Part shown: positions 56,447 to 64,000 of the stretch, piece by piece
Position numbering within the stretch: position 1 is the first letter of the stretch
Layout of the letters: the number at the start of each line of letters is the position of its first letter
Assembly (NCBI GenBank): GCA_030429665.1
Contig: JAUIEZ010000001.1
Span: forward strand, 62,001-126,000
Length of the DNA: 64,000 nucleotides
Reading direction: 5' to 3'
Source of the DNA: Gammaproteobacteria bacterium
GTDB taxonomy: Bacteria > Pseudomonadota > Gammaproteobacteria > Arenicellales > CAJQKF01
Translations under genes and position numbers: made by a program
Notes under the pieces: model-generated
Seen by the model: the letters and a program-made list of their open reading frames with translations, nothing else
Database searches by the model: none
Told to the model about the DNA's origin: nothing

Positions 56447-57949
56447 ATGCGAATCACCTACCTCGCCGCCATGGCGAGTCTGTGCCTGGTCGACATGGCG
56501 CTGACCGGCGTCTATGTCGTCATCTCGTCGCACGTCGAGGTCGTCCCCAGGTTTCTGCTCCAGAACCTGTTGTTTCTAGGCGTCATCAACATCGCCGGCG
56601 CGAGCATCATCTACCGGCCGATCGCGGCCTTCGTCGCCGGTGCGCCACACGGCGCGACGCAGATGCGCGCGGCGGCTCAACGCCGACTCGAGTTCCTGCC
56701 GCGGCTGTCAATGGCGTGGGGCTTCCTGCTGTCCATCGTCTACTGCGGGCTGAGCTTCGGCGGCGGCAACTTCACCCCGGACCCCGCGCTGGTCGACCAG
56801 GTCGCGCTGTCCAAGCGCGCCTGGGCGCTGGCCTGGTTCACCCTGCTTTTCTCCACCTACTACGGCTTCTACGTCTACTTCGTCGTGGGCACGGTCGCCG
56901 AATCCCTGCGCGCGACGCTGTTCACGGAACACGGCCTGGCAATCAGGCCTCGGCCCCGGCGCTTCCGGCGGAAACTGGCCTGGGTGTTCGCGGTGGCGAT
57001 CATTGCACCCACGACCCACCTCCTGCTCGACGTCACGTGGTTCCGGGACGTGCGGGCGGCCCAGGGGCTCACGCTCTTCGACACCGTGCTGCTCGACCTT
57101 TTCGCCGGGTTCCTGGTGTTCTGCGCCACGTTGTACTTCGTCGGACGCAGCCTGACGCGGCCGGTGCGGGACCTGACGGAAACCATGACCTCGGTCGCCG
57201 ACGGACGGCTGGACGTTCGCGTACCAATCGTCACCGACGACGAGTTCGGCGTGATGGCGCAGTCCTTCAATCGCATGGCCGAACGACTCGAGGAGCAGGC
57301 ATTCATTCGCGACACGTTCGGCAAATACGTCCCCCGGGCGGTCGCTGCGGCGATCATGTCGAGTCGCGAGCCGCTCGAGCCGAAACAGGCGACAGCCACG
57401 ATCCTGTACGCGGACATCGAGAACTTCACGGCAATCGCCGAGCAGATGACGCCGCCCGGCGTCGTCACCATGCTCAACGAGTACTTTTCCGCCATCATCG
57501 AACCCATCGAGGAGAACGGGGGCGTGGTGAACCAGTTCCAGGGCGACGCCATTCTCGCCACGTTCAACATTCCGATCGCCGACGACGATCACGCCGACAA
57601 GGCCGTCGCCGCGGCCCTGCGCATTCGCGAAACCGTTCGCGACCGCACGTTCGGCGGCGTTTCGCTGCGAGCGAGGATCGGGATCAACACCGGCACCGTG
57701 GTCGCCGGCAACGTCGGATCCGAGGGCAGGCTCAATTACACCGTTCACGGAGACGCCGTAAACCTGGCCGCTCGCATCGAGCAGATCAACAAGGACTACG
57801 GCAGCGACCTCCTGATTTCCGACAATACCGCCGCGATGCTGAAGCGCAAGGCGCCACTGCGGGAGATCGGTGAAGTGCGACTCAGGGGGAAGACGCGGGT
57901 GACGAAGCTCTACGGCATCCCGATGGAGGACGCGCACGCCCGGGGGTGA
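56447..57949 (+). CDS. membrane-bound class III adenylate/guanylate cyclase with HAMP
   Basis: A 500-residue sensor cyclase from ATG 56447. Six hydrophobic segments (about residues 4-27, 38-60, 88-106, 128-150, 176-196, 211-235) form the membrane part, then HAMP (about 232-285, SLTRPVRDLTETMTSVADGR) and the cyclase domain. Catalytic metal aspartates are D323 in ILYADIENFT and D367 in QFQGDAILATF; the transition-state residues fall in HGDAVNLAARIE. It should make cAMP or cGMP in response to an unknown signal. The window also encodes a Vfr/CRP-type receptor at 12.2 kb, but no physical link ties the two. Confidence 0.9.
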   Translation: MRITYLAAMASLCLVDMALTGVYVVISSHVEVVPRFLLQNLLFLGVINIAGASIIYRPIAAFVAGAPHGATQMRAAAQRRLEFLPRLSMAWGFLLSIVYCGLSFGGGNFTPDPALVDQVALSKRAWALAWFTLLFSTYYGFYVYFVVGTVAESLRATLFTEHGLAIRPRPRRFRRKLAWVFAVAIIAPTTHLLLDVTWFRDVRAAQGLTLFDTVLLDLFAGFLVFCATLYFVGRSLTRPVRDLTETMTSVADGRLDVRVPIVTDDEFGVMAQSFNRMAERLEEQAFIRDTFGKYVPRAVAAAIMSSREPLEPKQATATILYADIENFTAIAEQMTPPGVVTMLNEYFSAIIEPIEENGGVVNQFQGDAILATFNIPIADDDHADKAVAAALRIRETVRDRTFGGVSLRARIGINTGTVVAGNVGSEGRLNYTVHGDAVNLAARIEQINKDYGSDLLISDNTAAMLKRKAPLREIGEVRLRGKTRVTKLYGIPMEDAHARG

Positions 57950-58070
57950 CCACGATGGAAACACCTGACACATCGCGACCAAATCGCGTCGACCTGCGAC
58001 TCGATGCGGGCAGCGTCATGCCCAGGAACGCGATGGTCCCCTATCGACGGGATAACGTGCGAGGCTCGCA

Positions 58071-58697
58071 GTGATTTCCAATCGGTATCGATATATTTTC
58101 GTACACGTTCCCAAGGCCGGCGGAACGACTGTCAAACGTGCGCTCGGCGACGACCCGACCATTGAGGAGAACGACTGGCACCATGATCTGGCGCATTTCA
58201 AGAAAATGCACCGGGACAGGTTCGATACGTTCTTCAAGTTCGCGGTTGCCCGCAACCCGTTTGATCGACTCGTTTCCGCATACTGCTACAACGTTCGCTT
58301 GATGCAGGAGAATGACGCGATTCATTGGCGTCACTACGGCGACCTTTACCGCTGGCTGGCGGCGTCGGTGGAACCTGGCGACCTGCCGGGGAGTTTTCGC
58401 CGATTCGTCGCGAGCGCCTGGTTCGACAAATCGGTCGACGACGGGTTTCCGATCCATTTCAAGCCACTGACGCGATTTATCGCGATCGAAGGTCGCGTGG
58501 AACTGGACTACCTCGCGCGCATCGAAACGCTCGAGCACGACCTCAGGAATATCGCGAAGCGGATCGAGTACGAATTCACCGGCGTTTCGTGGCTGAACAA
58601 GACGCCGCGGGCCGATTACCAGCAGTTCTACGATTACAGGACCTGTACCATCGTTCGGCGCGCGTACGCCGCGGATTTCGAATTGCTGAATCTCTGA
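58071..58697 (+). CDS. sulfotransferase-family protein
   Basis: A 208-residue protein from GTG 58071, of the short Sulfotransfer_2/carbohydrate sulfotransferase type. The 5'-phosphosulfate loop is IFVHVPKAGGTTVKRAL (residues about 9-25) and the 3'-phosphate site is FKFAVARNPFDRLVSAYCYN (about 55-74), both conserved. It transfers sulfate from PAPS to a carbohydrate or other hydroxyl. No signal peptide or membrane anchor. The neighbours downstream are glycosyltransferases and a Ser/Thr-rich secreted protein, so a sulfated surface glycan is plausible, although this gene is on the opposite strand. Confidence 0.85.
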   Translation: MISNRYRYIFVHVPKAGGTTVKRALGDDPTIEENDWHHDLAHFKKMHRDRFDTFFKFAVARNPFDRLVSAYCYNVRLMQENDAIHWRHYGDLYRWLAASVEPGDLPGSFRRFVASAWFDKSVDDGFPIHFKPLTRFIAIEGRVELDYLARIETLEHDLRNIAKRIEYEFTGVSWLNKTPRADYQQFYDYRTCTIVRRAYAADFELLNL

Positions 58698-58743
58698 ACA
58701 CGCTTGACGTATTCCCCGGTGGCGATGTCGGAACGCCGAATGA

Positions 58744-60132
58744 TCAGTCCACGGCCGTTTTCACGAGCTTGTGCAGCTCGTCGTTCAGCACCGCATAAAC
58801 ATCGCCGCCCAAACTCTGCTCGATGGCATAGGTGGTGGAGTCGGCGGTCAGCAGTTGCTTTACACTCACCACTTCCCTGGAATCGTCGACTCGCACCGCC
58901 CACAAGTGCCTCATCAGGACGTCGCCGCACAAGTACCAGCCGTACAGCTCCCGAAACTTGTCACCGCGGTATACCGGACCGCCGAGGATGCTGCGCGCCT
59001 GCGATCGATTCGGCGAGAAAACGGGTTCGACCGGAAAGCCGTACCATGGATCGGGCGTCGGTCCCGACGGCGGCGCGCGATCCCACGCGATCTCGACATC
59101 CTTTCCCGCGCGGTACGGCCAACCGTAGTTTCCCCCGCTTACGATCCTGTTGATCTCCTCGCCGTTGCTGGGACCAACCTCGGCAACCCACAGTTCGCCG
59201 GTGTCGGCGTCGACCGTCAGCTTCCAGGGGTTGCGGTGGCCAATGGTGAAATACTCCTCCATCAGGGCGCCGGAATCATCCAGGAACGGGTTGTCGTTGG
59301 GTATCCAGTATCCTACCCCCGAAATTTCCTCCGGCAACGCGATCGGCAAGCGCCTTCGCGGCGGATGACTTCTCAGCGGATCTTTGTCGACGTCGATTCG
59401 CAATACTCCACCGACCAGGTTGTCGTCAATGCGCTGTACGAGATTCATCATGTCTCGTGCGATCGCCGTCCCACCGTACGGGCCGTGCGTCTCGGAGCTG
59501 TGGCCGTCTCCGACCGGCACGTAGAGAAAACCATCCTGGCCGAACGCCAGTTCGCCGATAGAATGCAACGCTCCCCCGGGGAGCAACAACTCGATCATGA
59601 CTTCCTCGCTGTCATTGACGAGTTGACCGGTCTCCTCGGACACTGCGAACCGGCTGAGTCGTCGTTTCCAGTCGCGGGTAACGTAGGCAATGAATATCGT
59701 GGCCCGGTTGGCGTCGGAGGACAAACCAAACGCCGGATGAAAGGCGAAGCCTTTCAAACCACTGCGCTCGTTGTCCTGCAATACAAGATGCTCGATGCTT
59801 CCCAACAGCTCGGGCGTGGTATCCGGCTTGTCAGGATCGTGCACCAGTATGCGACCGTCAATACGGCCGAACGCGAGAAGGTTCGTGCGCGGGACACGGC
59901 GTATGGAGATGACGTCACCAAAGGCGTAGTCCACGCCTGCGGGTTGCCACGTCCAGCCGGTTGTCGATTCAATCTCGACTTCGTAGGTGCCGGCCCCCCG
60001 CACCGGAATCGCCAGGACAACAAGCAATCCAACGCCGACGATGGCTCTCAACAAGGGTGGTACCGGCAACCGTGCCTCGCGCGTCGTGAGGCGCGCCATG
60101 ACTGTCGGTCCGCGACTTTCTGCCCTGGTCAT
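58744..60132 (-). CDS. exported PQQ-type sugar dehydrogenase-like beta-propeller
   Basis: A 462-residue protein from ATG 60132 (or 60099), 20 bases after the glycosyltransferase stop. An internal signal sequence (LLRAIVGVGLLVVLAIPVRG) precedes a six-bladed GSDH/HHIP-type propeller: LVLQDNERSGLKGFAFHPAF, GELAFGQDGFLYVPVGDGHS (catalytic-histidine region), IGHRNPWKLTVDADTGELWV and GGNYGWPYRAG. The AEVGPSNGEEIN block is also characteristic. Soluble glucose/sorbosone dehydrogenases of this family oxidise sugars using PQQ, but many members are not enzymes and no PQQ genes are in this window. Cotranscription with the glycosyltransferase gene suggests a role in glycan handling. Confidence 0.8.
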   Translation of the reverse strand: MTRAESRGPTVMARLTTREARLPVPPLLRAIVGVGLLVVLAIPVRGAGTYEVEIESTTGWTWQPAGVDYAFGDVISIRRVPRTNLLAFGRIDGRILVHDPDKPDTTPELLGSIEHLVLQDNERSGLKGFAFHPAFGLSSDANRATIFIAYVTRDWKRRLSRFAVSEETGQLVNDSEEVMIELLLPGGALHSIGELAFGQDGFLYVPVGDGHSSETHGPYGGTAIARDMMNLVQRIDDNLVGGVLRIDVDKDPLRSHPPRRRLPIALPEEISGVGYWIPNDNPFLDDSGALMEEYFTIGHRNPWKLTVDADTGELWVAEVGPSNGEEINRIVSGGNYGWPYRAGKDVEIAWDRAPPSGPTPDPWYGFPVEPVFSPNRSQARSILGGPVYRGDKFRELYGWYLCGDVLMRHLWAVRVDDSREVVSVKQLLTADSTTYAIEQSLGGDVYAVLNDELHKLVKTAVD

Positions 60133-60152
60133 AAAATCGACCCGCGTGATGC

Positions 60153-62339
60153 CTACCAGAATAAATCCCGCAGCGACTCGTCTTCCTGGCCAAGTATCGA
60201 TTGCTGTGACGCGATGACCGGATGGCAGACGAATCGCCCGGGCACCTTCCTCAGGTACTGGTCGATGCCCCCACCGTTCTCGTGCAGCCACTGTTCCACT
60301 TCGAACTCGCCGGCGGGGATGGCGTCGAGCAGCATATCGAAAACACGTCGATGGTAGGCGACGGCATGGGTGGAGGTCATCTGGCCAGGACCGATGCGCC
60401 GCAGGTGCTCACGATCGTCCACCGCGTCGAACGTCTCGCCCCACCGATGTCCGCCGAGATACAGCACGTTCCACTCGAGCCCGGCGAGCTCGGGCAAGCA
60501 CTGGCCGAGGTGATACAGCTCGCCTCGAACGAACAACACGTCGTCCTCGAACACGAGCACGCTGTCCAGGTCGAGCTTCTTCGCCTCGGCGATGCACGCG
60601 CGATGGGACAGGGCGCAGCCGGTGTGATGCGATTCGGGCGTCTCGACGGCGCCGAACCGCATCACCCGTTCCGCGATGTCGAGGCGCTCGAACCGTTTGA
60701 CGACTTCGCGCCAGCGCCCGGTCGCGCCGTCCAGGTTGATGCAGTAGATCGCGCCGAAGAAATCGAAGGGGTTGTTCCGCTCGCGAGCCAACGCGCGCAC
60801 GGTATCGGTGACCACAGACTCTGAAACATGTTCGCGAAAATGGGCCGTCACCGCCTCCGTATCCATGCCGAGCTCCTCGAAACCGATAAGGTAATTCCTG
60901 ATCCGTTCCTTCCACAGGTTGGCGTAGCGGGTGCCGGCGGGCCGGCCAAAGCGATGCACCCAGCGAAGGAACGGCAGGCACAGCGTTCGACGCCCCGCCT
61001 GGCGGAATTTTTCGTGGATGTAGCCCTCCTCGGCGCCGAACCCGCGGAATTTCGGGTTGAACCCCAGCCACGCATCCTTCCGGCAGGCAAAGACGCCGAG
61101 CCCCTGCATGGGTATTTCGAAGGGTTCGCTGTCGCGATCCCTGGCGCGGTCGTCGAGGCCCCACGTTCCGTACATTCCAGCGCGCCAGACCGGGTCGAAT
61201 TGACTCGCGTACACATCGAGCTTCTCGCCGAGAAGCGGACCTTGCAGCAGGTCCATGCATTCGGGCCGGGCGTCGAGGTAATCGACGAGGCGGGAAATCG
61301 ATCCCGCCTCCAGGAATACGTGCGAATCCATGCAAAGCACGTATTCTCCCCGTGCTTCGCGAAAAACCATGTCACGCACCGAAGTCCCGCGCACTGCCGA
61401 ATACGGCACGTACCTGACCCCGGCGACCTGGCGCTCCAGCCGGCGCAGGTACTCCGATTCCGGGCCCTCGGGGTGATTGTCGATGATGAGGATCTCCGAT
61501 ATGCCGGTCACCTCGGGATGATAAAGACGAATCGCCTCGACACTGAAGAAAACACCGTCATAGTCGTCGTAGGTCGCCATGCCGATGGTGAGCCTGGGCC
61601 TCGGTGCCGCGGAAGGCTGCCGCGGCGAATCGTCGAACAGATAGCGATGGAACCGGTTGCTGATGCGGGCGGCACGATAGCCCGGCGTCAGTTTATCCTC
61701 GTAGCTAGCGGCGACGGAGCCGGTCGCGTCCCGCAGCTGGCGAGGCACGCGGCCATAGCGTTGACTCCCGTGTGTACGCGTGTGCCTGAGCGCGTCGGTC
61801 CCAAACGCGTAGTCGAAATTGTCCAGGTCCGGCCGACCGCCCGGTGACACGATCTGAGCCTTGACAGGCCGGTGCCGCTCGTCCTGGAGCCCGCCTGTCG
61901 AATCCCAGTGAAACGTGACGTCCGCCAGCGTTTCGTCGTCTACGACAACAACGTCCATCGTGCCGGACATCATCCACGTCCAATAGTTGTCGAGCGGATC
62001 GAACGTCTCGGATGGGTCAAGGAATGCCACCTTGACCGGGCTTGCCGCCGGGATCGGGGAATCGACAACCGGCGCACGCCGCAAAAAACCGCCGGCAATC
62101 AGGCTCGAAACGGTCTCCTCGAGCTCGTGCGGGTCGACATCGCCTTCAAGAACGCTCGATAACTCGTCGCGCAGGGCCGACAAGTCGCGCGTTCCGTCGC
62201 ACAGCTGCCAGATGACGAACCCCGTGGGGTCGGTTCGCATTCGCCTGGAAGGCGCGAACGACTGCAGGAAGACGTCGGGGGATTGGGAACTCCACGACAC
62301 AGCGCAATGCGGCCCGCGCCTGAAAAACGTGTCCTGCAA
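60153..62339 (-). CDS. multidomain glycosyltransferase: PqqD-like, GT2 and GT25 domains
   Basis: A 728-residue cytoplasmic protein with an unusual domain series. Residues about 18-90 fit the PqqD peptide-chaperone (RRE) fold: LQSFAPSRRMRTDPTGFVIW, QLCDGTRDLSALRDELSSVL, and ETVSSLIAGGFL. Residues 100-245 are an unrecognised segment. Residues 248-500 are a GT2 glycosyltransferase (LTIGMATYDDYDGVFFSVEA, metal site CMDSH at 336-340, RGFGAEEGYIHEKFRQAG acceptor side). Residues 528-725 are a GT25/LPS-type transferase (IYCINLDGATGRWREVVKRF, HTGCALSHRA, LVFEDDVLF with E598-D600). Adding a peptide-recognition domain to two transferases suggests that a protein or peptide is the acceptor. The next gene upstream encodes a Ser/Thr-rich secreted protein, a natural candidate. 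Confidence 0.8.
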   Translation of the reverse strand: MQDTFFRRGPHCAVSWSSQSPDVFLQSFAPSRRMRTDPTGFVIWQLCDGTRDLSALRDELSSVLEGDVDPHELEETVSSLIAGGFLRRAPVVDSPIPAASPVKVAFLDPSETFDPLDNYWTWMMSGTMDVVVVDDETLADVTFHWDSTGGLQDERHRPVKAQIVSPGGRPDLDNFDYAFGTDALRHTRTHGSQRYGRVPRQLRDATGSVAASYEDKLTPGYRAARISNRFHRYLFDDSPRQPSAAPRPRLTIGMATYDDYDGVFFSVEAIRLYHPEVTGISEILIIDNHPEGPESEYLRRLERQVAGVRYVPYSAVRGTSVRDMVFREARGEYVLCMDSHVFLEAGSISRLVDYLDARPECMDLLQGPLLGEKLDVYASQFDPVWRAGMYGTWGLDDRARDRDSEPFEIPMQGLGVFACRKDAWLGFNPKFRGFGAEEGYIHEKFRQAGRRTLCLPFLRWVHRFGRPAGTRYANLWKERIRNYLIGFEELGMDTEAVTAHFREHVSESVVTDTVRALARERNNPFDFFGAIYCINLDGATGRWREVVKRFERLDIAERVMRFGAVETPESHHTGCALSHRACIAEAKKLDLDSVLVFEDDVLFVRGELYHLGQCLPELAGLEWNVLYLGGHRWGETFDAVDDREHLRRIGPGQMTSTHAVAYHRRVFDMLLDAIPAGEFEVEQWLHENGGGIDQYLRKVPGRFVCHPVIASQQSILGQEDESLRDLFW

Positions 62340-62423
62340 ACAGGCTCTCCGCTGTCTATGCCCTGTCTCGCCGGCGTTACCCGCGAGCGGGTCGCGACCG
62401 GGACAACAATCGACGATTCCGGC

Positions 62424-63095
62424 TCAGGGCTCGATCGTCGTCGAATCCGAGGTCGAGGGACTGGGCGTCGTGGTCGACGTGGACGAGTCGAGCGTCGTGG
62501 TTGGCGCGACGGTCGTGGTCGGCTCGGGGGTGTCCGGCACATCCTTCGGACACGACCCGGCCCCGCCGGGCGTCGCGGTGAACGATATCCCGTTCACGTC
62601 GCCCTCGATGCGTATGATGACCCCATCGGTGCTTATCAATTTGCCGACGATGGTGTCGCCTGCGTTGAAAAACATCGAGAAGGCGCTTCTTACGATTTTT
62701 CCGGTGGTCTTGAAAAATATGCCGCCCGCCATCTGGATGAGGGCTTTTACGGTCTCACCGTCGATCGTCAGGTGCACGCACCCACCAGAGAAATCGTCTC
62801 CGGCATAACTCGGCAGAATGACCCTTTCCAGGATCGAACTGTCTTCGATCCCGATCGGACCACCGAATTCCACCGCGGAGGTAGTCTGCGCGTGGGCTGG
62901 AAGAATGACCGTTTCGACGACGGGTTTCTTCCAGGCGCCCGGGATGGACTCGGCGCCGATTACCAATCCGCCGCCAGCCAGCAGTTTTCTCAACGCCCCA
63001 CGGCGATGGGACTGGGGATTTTCGGGCGACGCCTCACCGCTCGGGTTCGCCGGGACATTCGCTCCTGTGTTGTTGGTTTTCTCGTCGTCGCGCAT
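62424..63095 (-). CDS. secreted protein with RR-LPAHAQT leader and Ser/Thr-rich tail
   Basis: A 223-residue protein from ATG 63095; the longer frame from 63227 would overlap the divergent glycosyltransferase gene. The N-terminal leader has HRRGALRKLLAGGG (residues 30-43), a twin-arginine-like signal, ending in WKKPVVETVILPAHAQTT (55-72), a block I recognise from many uncharacterised gammaproteobacterial exported proteins. A compact middle domain (about 75-180, two cysteines C106 and C182) follows. Residues 185-223 are almost pure Thr/Ser/Pro/Asp: 21 of 39 are Ser or Thr. Such mucin-like tails are typical O-glycosylation targets. It is encoded 84 bases upstream of the PqqD-GT2-GT25 enzyme on the same strand. 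Function unknown. Confidence 0.7.
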   Translation of the reverse strand: MRDDEKTNNTGANVPANPSGEASPENPQSHRRGALRKLLAGGGLVIGAESIPGAWKKPVVETVILPAHAQTTSAVEFGGPIGIEDSSILERVILPSYAGDDFSGGCVHLTIDGETVKALIQMAGGIFFKTTGKIVRSAFSMFFNAGDTIVGKLISTDGVIIRIEGDVNGISFTATPGGAGSCPKDVPDTPEPTTTVAPTTTLDSSTSTTTPSPSTSDSTTIEP

Positions 63096-63216
63096 CGCCC
63101 ATCCCCGATCAATTGGTTGTTGTGACGCGGGATTCTCGCAGGATATGCTCGGGTTATCAACCAACGAACCGACGAACATCAGCTCGCCACGGCGGGCAGA
63201 ACCGACGTTGCCACCG

Positions 63217-64000
63217 ATGCACAACACCCGTTTCAGGATCGTCGTGACGACCTACAACAACGAAGCCTGGATCGGACGATGTCTGCATTCGATCGCCGCC
63301 CAGCGTTTTGAAGATTACAGCTGCGTGATCATCGACGACGCCTCGACCGATGGCACCTGGCGGGAGATAGAGCGATTCGAGCACTCGCAATCCGGGAACA
63401 GGTATCGGATAGTCCGAAACAATACTCGCCGGGGCAAGCTAGCCAACCTTAACGCGGGGTTCGACCTGATGAACGTCAACTCGTCGCCCGATGCCGTTCT
63501 GGTCACGATCGACGGGGATGACTGGCTTTTCTCGCACACCGTTCTCGAATATGTCAACGATGTCTACACCCAGACCGGCTGCCTGCTGACCTGGGGTAAT
63601 CATGTTCACCACCCCTCGGGTAAACGATCGAACTGCATCAAACTGCCGCGCGACGTCGTGCTTGCCCGGGCGTTCCGATCGTATCCGCGTTTTGTAACGT
63701 CTCACCTCAAGACGTTTTCGGCGCGCCTGTGGCACGCGATTCGCGACGAGGACCTGCGCGACCCCAACGGGTTGTTCGGCCCGCGCGGCGCGTATCTCCC
63801 CTCGGCGGTGGACGTGGCGTTCATGATGCCCATGCTCGAGATGGCCGCCCCGCGAATTCAGTTCGTCGAAGAGATCCTCTACGTATACAATCGGGAAAAC
63901 CCGTTGAGCGACGATCGGCTGAATCCCGCGTTGCAGCAGGCTGTCGAACGGTACGTTCGATCCCTTCCGCCCTATGAAAGCTTCTTCCAGAACAGCAGGT
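63217..64000 (+). CDS. GT2 glycosyltransferase (partial, runs off right edge)
   Basis: From ATG 63217 the frame stays open to the window end (261 codons). It is a GT-A family 2 transferase: FRIVVTTYNNEAWIGRCLHS at the start, the nucleotide-binding VIIDDASTDGTW at about residues 38-49, KLANLNAGFDLMN, and VTIDGDDWLFSHTVLEYVND with the DGDD metal site near residue 95, then LTWGNHVHHPSGKR. It is divergent from the Ser/Thr-rich protein gene with only a 121-base gap. It may extend the glycan started by the PqqD-linked enzyme. The C-terminus is missing because of the window edge. Confidence 0.88.
   Translation, partial: MHNTRFRIVVTTYNNEAWIGRCLHSIAAQRFEDYSCVIIDDASTDGTWREIERFEHSQSGNRYRIVRNNTRRGKLANLNAGFDLMNVNSSPDAVLVTIDGDDWLFSHTVLEYVNDVYTQTGCLLTWGNHVHHPSGKRSNCIKLPRDVVLARAFRSYPRFVTSHLKTFSARLWHAIRDEDLRDPNGLFGPRGAYLPSAVDVAFMMPMLEMAAPRIQFVEEILYVYNRENPLSDDRLNPALQQAVERYVRSLPPYESFFQNSR

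Noticed and set aside
58744-62339. PQQ biosynthesis locus, because a PqqD-like domain and a PQQ-type dehydrogenase are neighbours
   Set aside because: No pqqA, B, C or E is present. The PqqD-like fold is fused to glycosyltransferases, where it is better read as a general peptide-recognition domain.

Overview
The window is GC-rich, densely coded chromosomal DNA from a free-living Gram-negative proteobacterium. Gammaproteobacteria is the best guess, from a Vfr/CRP-type regulator, an OxyR with both redox cysteines and a standard AhpCF pair; this is inference, since no rRNA or tRNA gene is present. I see no insertion sequence, prophage, CRISPR array or tRNA.

Layout. 1-4.7 kb holds unlinked genes: an edge-truncated DUF1326 protein, a BT1/MFS transporter, a HIT protein and a phospholipase-D-type lipoprotein. 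4.8-12.2 kb is a catabolic island: a LysR regulator divergent from ornithine-cyclodeaminase-like, CoA-transferase III, TAXI-TRAP receptor, fused TRAP permease and 4,5-dihydroxyphthalate-decarboxylase-like genes. 12.2-16.7 kb carries a CRP/Vfr regulator, an untracked 35-residue membrane peptide with its own terminator, and the ahpC-ahpF / oxyR peroxide-defence locus with a Fur-like palindrome between the divergent genes.

16.7-30.7 kb is one seven-gene minus-strand operon. A LolD-like ATPase, FtsX/LolC-like permease, LolA-like periplasmic carrier and outer-membrane barrel are followed by a 2511-residue highly reducing polyketide synthase, a stand-alone thioester reductase and a GNAT-like acyltransferase. 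It reads as a make-and-export pathway for a reduced polyketide lipid. 31.1-36.7 kb is a phosphate/polyphosphate group: polyphosphate:AMP phosphotransferase, PiT transporter, Na/Pi symporter-PhoU fusion and a lysine-rich coiled coil. 37.0-45.6 kb is a second catabolic island: LysR, beta-lactamase-fold hydrolase, mandelate-racemase-family enzyme, a three-part DctPQM TRAP transporter and an FMN alpha-hydroxy-acid dehydrogenase.

45.8-56.4 kb is a complete quinohemoprotein amine dehydrogenase operon (qhnG-A-D-C-B-F-E) ending in a CcmF-like haem lyase. The gamma subunit keeps every cysteine, acidic residue and tryptophan needed for its cross-links. A class III cyclase follows.

58.0-64 kb is an unusual surface-modification group: a sulfotransferase, a sugar-dehydrogenase-like propeller protein, a glycosyltransferase carrying a PqqD-like peptide-recognition domain plus GT2 and GT25 domains, a secreted protein with an RR...LPAHAQT leader and a Ser/Thr-rich tail, and a second GT2 running off the right edge. 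The polyketide export operon and this predicted tail-glycosylation locus are the two strongest candidates for undescribed biology.
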